Part shown: positions 60,222 to 64,000 of the stretch, in pieces
Numbering within the stretch: position 1 is the stretch's first letter
Layout: each line of letters opens with the position of its first letter
From: Ptychodera flava
Taxonomy: Eukaryota; Hemichordata; Enteropneusta; Ptychoderidae
Assembly: GCF_041260155.1 (NCBI RefSeq)
Contig: NW_027248371.1
Span: 62,001 to 126,000 of the forward strand
Length of the DNA: 64,000 bases
Reading direction: 5' to 3'
The notes under the pieces: model-generated
What the model saw: the letters and a program-made list of their open reading frames with translations, nothing else
What the model was told of the DNA's origin: nothing
Database searches by the model: none
Made by a program: the position numbers and the translations under genes

Positions 60222-60714
60222 GTTTTTATTGAAACGCTGGATATAATTTCAGAAAAATCTCAGAAATTATATTGGGTGAAATTAATAACGTCCTCAAAGG
60301 CCAGTGAATCTATATTGTTTACGATAGCAAAACCTAATTACCGAATTAAAATTCTTGTTCGATCTTGTTGTAACCTTTAATCTCTACATTTCCTAAATAT
60401 TACATTATTTGAAAATATTAATAACTATGTCACATCCTTCATTCCCACAGTATAAATGGACAGTTCCATTACCAAAAGACAGCCACCCGCTTGACCCACA
60501 CCGTCTATGGTTGAATAGAAAGATAAATAAGCGGGGAATAAGTTTACTGATTTTAAAACGTGATGGTGTCAAAAAAAGAAGAGACATTTTATTTCAGGTG
60601 AGATATTGTTTCTATTCAGGTCAAATCAAGTAGAGTTGTAAAACAATGCATATGCAAATTTCATGAACAGATGTTCTACTTACCGATCAATTTGCGTCAA
60701 AGAAGTTCAACGAA
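60222..60714. repeat. Duplicated segment holding a candidate exon, copy 1
   Basis: Matches 62098-62625 over nearly its full length at about 85-90 percent by eye, from TTTATTGAAACxxTGGATATAAT to TCAAAGAAGTTCAAC. This copy keeps both splice sites and an open exon. Confidence 0.75.
60451..60597 (+). CDS. Candidate penultimate exon of an unidentified gene
   Basis: A 147-base exon between CATTCCCACAG and CAG/GTGAGA, phase 0 on both sides. Encodes YKWTVPLPKDSHPLDPHR, LWLNRKINKRGISLLILKR and GVKKRRDILFQ, a basic segment I do not recognise. It joins in phase to the exon at 60902. A second, decayed copy about 1.9 kb away has lost the acceptor and the open frame. Confidence 0.4.
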
Positions 60715-60901
60715 GAAGGCAAAATCAACATAAACAGTGAATGCCCCCTAAAATGTCAAGTCTGCCCCGTATTTTCGATGAATCGGGCATAAATTGCACT
60801 TTTCAATGAAGATGCAGAGAAATCAGTGTTGGATATGTGATTATAGGGGTACAAGTCAGTCCTGGTTGTTTTAACTAATATTTATTGTGATTGAATTGCA
60901 G

Positions 60902-60952
60902 GGGTCGTCAGGCAGTCTTGCTCAGTTTGGAAGAGGAGAATGGAGGGGATGA
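60902..60952 (+). CDS. Candidate terminal exon of the same gene
   Basis: After the acceptor TTGAATTGCAG the phase-0 frame reads GSSGSLAQFGRGEWRG and stops at TGA (60950-60952). It would give the protein a Gly-rich tail. Supported only by the acceptor, phase and stop. Confidence 0.3.
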   Translation, partial: GSSGSLAQFGRGEWRG

Positions 60953-60965
60953 TGTGTTTTGCATT

Positions 60966-61277
60966 GAACTTCATATAACATAATCTTATGACATGAGAAC
61001 ATTTGAATCGGAAGGAGACGAGAAGGGTTCGTGTATTTTCCGTAAATCACTGCAAATGTTTCAATTTCCGTTAAGACACAACATGTTCTTATGGATTTGA
61101 CAGAGCGACACTAATTGAACTTAAGAGAACATAATCTCAAGACATGAGAACATTTGAATCAAAATTAAGGAGACGAGATAGATTGGAGTATTTTTTTCTT
61201 GTAAATCACTGCAAATGTCTCAGCTTCCGTTAAGATAGAACATGTTCTTATGGATTTGTCAGAGCGACTCTGATCTG
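60966..61277. repeat. Tandem duplication, ~150-160-bp unit
   Basis: Units begin at 60966 and 61116, sharing GACATGAGAACATTTGAATC, GTAAATCACTGCAAATGT and ACATGTTCTTATGGATTTG. The second is slightly longer. Confidence 0.8.
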
Positions 61278-61361
61278 ACTCGGCCCAAACAAACAAAAGA
61301 AAGAACAATTCTTGCAGTTACTAATCCTGCTCCCTTATTTCATCATTAAAACTATATGTAC

Positions 61362-61509
61362 TGCCGACTGTAGCTGTGGAAACGCAGCTATCTTTTGGCG
61401 GGTTGCGTGCGTCTTTATGTGGGGCCGTGGCGGGGTTGACCTTTGACCCACATAAAGACGCACGCAACCCCGCCAACAGATAGCTGCGTTTCCACAGCTA
61501 TGCCGACTG
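61362..61509. mobile_element. Young Mutator-like hairpin MITE with perfect 9-bp duplication
   Basis: Arms 61371-61423 and 61447-61500 (TAGCTGTGGAAACGCAGCTA and on) pair over 53 bp with one mismatch and one extra base; the loop is 23 bases. TGCCGACTG flanks both sides exactly. The near-perfect arms and duplication mark a recent insertion. Confidence 0.8.
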
Positions 61510-62097
61510 ATACGATAAATGCGTTGACGCCCATCACTTATATCCATTGTAAGCTTATAAAGGTTTCTGCTTCCATTTGAAAGCTAACGGCAGAATTGAA
61601 GATCGATCAACGGACTGTCTGTACCCACCGGAGGTTTTCAGTTGGCCAGTGCCTTAATTGGGACGAGTGGTTCCGGCCAGAATCACGCCACCACCGTTAG
61701 TAAATTTGGTCCGATTTTGAGTAAAATAGTCAAGTTTTGTCGCCTTAGTCGTTGACATAACGATATACAACATACCTATATCATAGATCTAGTGTTGGAG
61801 ATGACGGTGACAGTAAGCCATAGTTTGTACGTTGTGTAACAGTCTTGAAATCCGGCCTTTCGTAATGGCAGGTAAAGTTTTGGCTGATCGTTTCTTTTTA
61901 TCTCAAATTCACCCCGTTTAGGGCTTTGAGAGCGACTTTGGAGATAAGTGCGTTGAGACCCTTTCAAGGGATAACCATTACTTTTACATGAGGGTGGGAT
62001 GATCGGCATGGTTGAATACTTCGAGCAACGATGCTAATACTTCGATAGAGTGAAAACAAATGCCTTGCGGGTGACAAAAGTAAGCTTTTTGACATAG

Positions 62098-62625
62098 CGT
62101 CGGTCTTTATTGAAACTATGGATATAATATCAGAAATTATATTGGGCGAAATTAATAACGTCCTCAAAGGCCAGTGAAACTATATTGCTTACGATAGCAA
62201 AACCTAATTACCGAATTAAAATTCTTGGTCGATCTTGTTGAAACCTTTAATCTCTCTACATTTCCTAAATATTACATTAATTTGAAAATATTAATAACTA
62301 TGTCATATCATTCATTCCCAAAACATAAATGGACTGTTCCATTTTGAATATACACCCGCCCACTTCACCCACAACCGTTTATTGTTGAAAAGAAAGATTA
62401 CGTAAGCGATACTGCAAAAAAAAAAAAACACAAAAAAAACGGAGAATAACTTTAATGTTCAAGAAGTGACGGTGTCAAAACAAAGAAGAGACATTTTATT
62501 TCAGGTCAGATATTGTTTCAATTCAGGTCAAATCAAGTAGAGTTGTAAAACAATGCATATGCAAATTTCATGAACAGATGTTCTACCCTACCGATCAATT
62601 GGCGTCAAAGAAGTTCAACAAAGGG
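62098..62625. repeat. Duplicated segment, copy 2, with decayed exon
   Basis: Partner of 60222-60714. The exon counterpart (about 62318-62507) has lost its AG acceptor, contains a stop after a few codons, and has an A-rich insertion near 62409-62440. Confidence 0.7.
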
Positions 62626-63472
62626 TCATTTTTTGTTAGACTATAGTTAGGCAATAGTATTGCCATCTCTTTCCTACCGTATTTATTGACGATAGTAGCT
62701 GTCATTGCAGCACAAGTGGATTTATTTTGATTGACCATATTCAGTGGTGGTCGATATTTTTAGGAAGAACATGTTGCAACATGTACCGGTACTCGAACGA
62801 CATATGAACGGCATTTCTGATCACGCTGTCCACGACACAGGCATTCGTTGAAGCAAGATTGCATTTTGTCATAAATTGATCATTATCGTATCAGTTTCGT
62901 AGCCTTCGTTATAGTGTGAAATTATGCCCGCTTCTAGTATACCGTCTCGTCGCTTCAAATGTTATCGTCTAAGTCGAAAGGGTTGACCACTGTTCAATAC
63001 AAAAAAGGCTTCGAAAATATAACAAGAGAGGGTAGGTTTCGACTTTTCCCGGTCGACAATGTCAACATACGGTAATTTTGTAAGTTTAGATGTACAAAGT
63101 AATTTTCCTTTGCACATATTGTCTTTTCTTGGACGGCTGTTTGTCAACCCATTGTGTTATTCCAAAGCCAAACTACACTGCAGATTGTTTGTTGATTCTA
63201 CCATGAAAAGCGATTCAATACACATTGGTACTGCTCAATATCCAGAGATGGAAATACCATCATGCTGCTGATACATGATCTGGCTGCCTGTTAACCAAAA
63301 GGCGCCCTTTTCTCCCCATTACCTTTCGAGGTTTACAAACGAAATTCATCATATGGATTCTCTTTTTACTGCCTGTATATTGCTTTAAAGTTACTAACGC
63401 ATAGCATTTCGCATACCTATAAATTAGACAAGGACTTTACACAACACTCCTTGTCAATTCTTTCGTCTTAGC

Positions 63473-63474
<2 letters not shown>
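62626..63474. other. Non-coding DNA, nothing recognised
   Basis: No exon, RNA gene or repeat could be supported in this stretch. Confidence 0.4.

Positions 63475-63556
<82 letters not shown>
63475..63556. repeat. (GA)n microsatellite, ~82 bp
   Basis: An uninterrupted GA run. The DNA from here to the window end shows no recognisable gene. Confidence 0.97.
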
Positions 63557-63558
<2 letters not shown>

Positions 63559-64000
63559 CAAAAGACTGGAAGAATTTGTCTCTCCCGCGAACGTAATGTA
63601 GTGAAATTGAGTTGTCTGTCTGTTTGTTTCTAGTCTTTTAAACATCTTTACTTACTTTCTTGAGGATGACAAAAAAGTTCTTAAGTGCCACACTCTTGGC
63701 GGCGCTCTTTAGACATGCTTACTGTAGTGGTCACTGTGATAGTGCCACCAATGTTTGAGGTGTGGCTGTGATATAAGCCCTGCTAGGCTGATCATTGTTG
63801 TCCTTTCCTAGTTCATAACGTTATTTTTTCATCTACTGGAGACAGTTCTCCTGAGAAAACAAGGCTGTTTAAGGTAGAGACACACGTTAGATGATACTTA
63901 TTTTAAACTCACTTTTTCTCAATAAATTTCACTTTTGGACCCTACACATTATATATTTTCTGTTAGCCCTATATCTCAACATTATGAAAAATATGTTTAT

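Overview
This AT-rich window comes from an intron-dense animal genome. The proteins are closest in style to bilaterian orthologues, and the transposon mix (TTAA elements, Harbinger-, hAT- and Mutator-like MITEs) fits a marine invertebrate, possibly an invertebrate deuterostome. The species cannot be fixed from the sequence. Orthologue comparisons were made from memory of the human proteins.

Layout. From 1 to 14,052 on the minus strand lies most of GINS4/SLD5, a subunit of the replicative CMG helicase. Six exons are resolved; the last coding exon (about 30 residues) was not found and may lie before base 1. From 14,419 to 40,618 on the plus strand lies a complete 21-exon tankyrase gene (TNKS/TNKS2 type: five ankyrin clusters, SAM, PARP; about 1,188 residues). 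The two genes are head to head, with 366 bp between start codons. That gap holds an E2F-type site and an 18-bp perfect palindrome around a CACGTG E-box.

From 40.6 to 46 kb is the probable tankyrase 3' UTR and intergenic DNA with MITEs. Long TA microsatellites sit at 46.9-47.2 kb. From 48,009 to 51,754 is a compact four-exon ERI1-type DEDDh 3'-5' exonuclease. A single-exon small heat-shock protein lies on the minus strand at 55,464-55,946, with TATA and heat-shock elements upstream. The last 7 kb holds repeats, local duplications and the probable 3' exons of an unrecognised plus-strand gene.

Transposons explain much of the intron length of GINS4 and tankyrase. There are five TTAA-flanked elements with CCCTTT-type ends, including two ~1.67-kb inverted copies; three elements with GGTAG ends; one 1.54-kb TTAA element; two Harbinger-like MITEs; three Mutator-like hairpins with 9-bp target duplications; a hAT-like insertion; and a 5'-truncated LINE with a 16-bp target duplication. 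Three otherwise intact host exons (two tankyrase, one ERI1-like) each carry a one-base indel, which points to uncorrected assembly errors rather than dead genes.

I found no gene system that is clearly new. The most useful leads are the GINS4-tankyrase shared promoter, the MITE inserted next to the exon 12 splice donor, the duplicated orphan exon near 60.5 kb, and the related mobile-element families.
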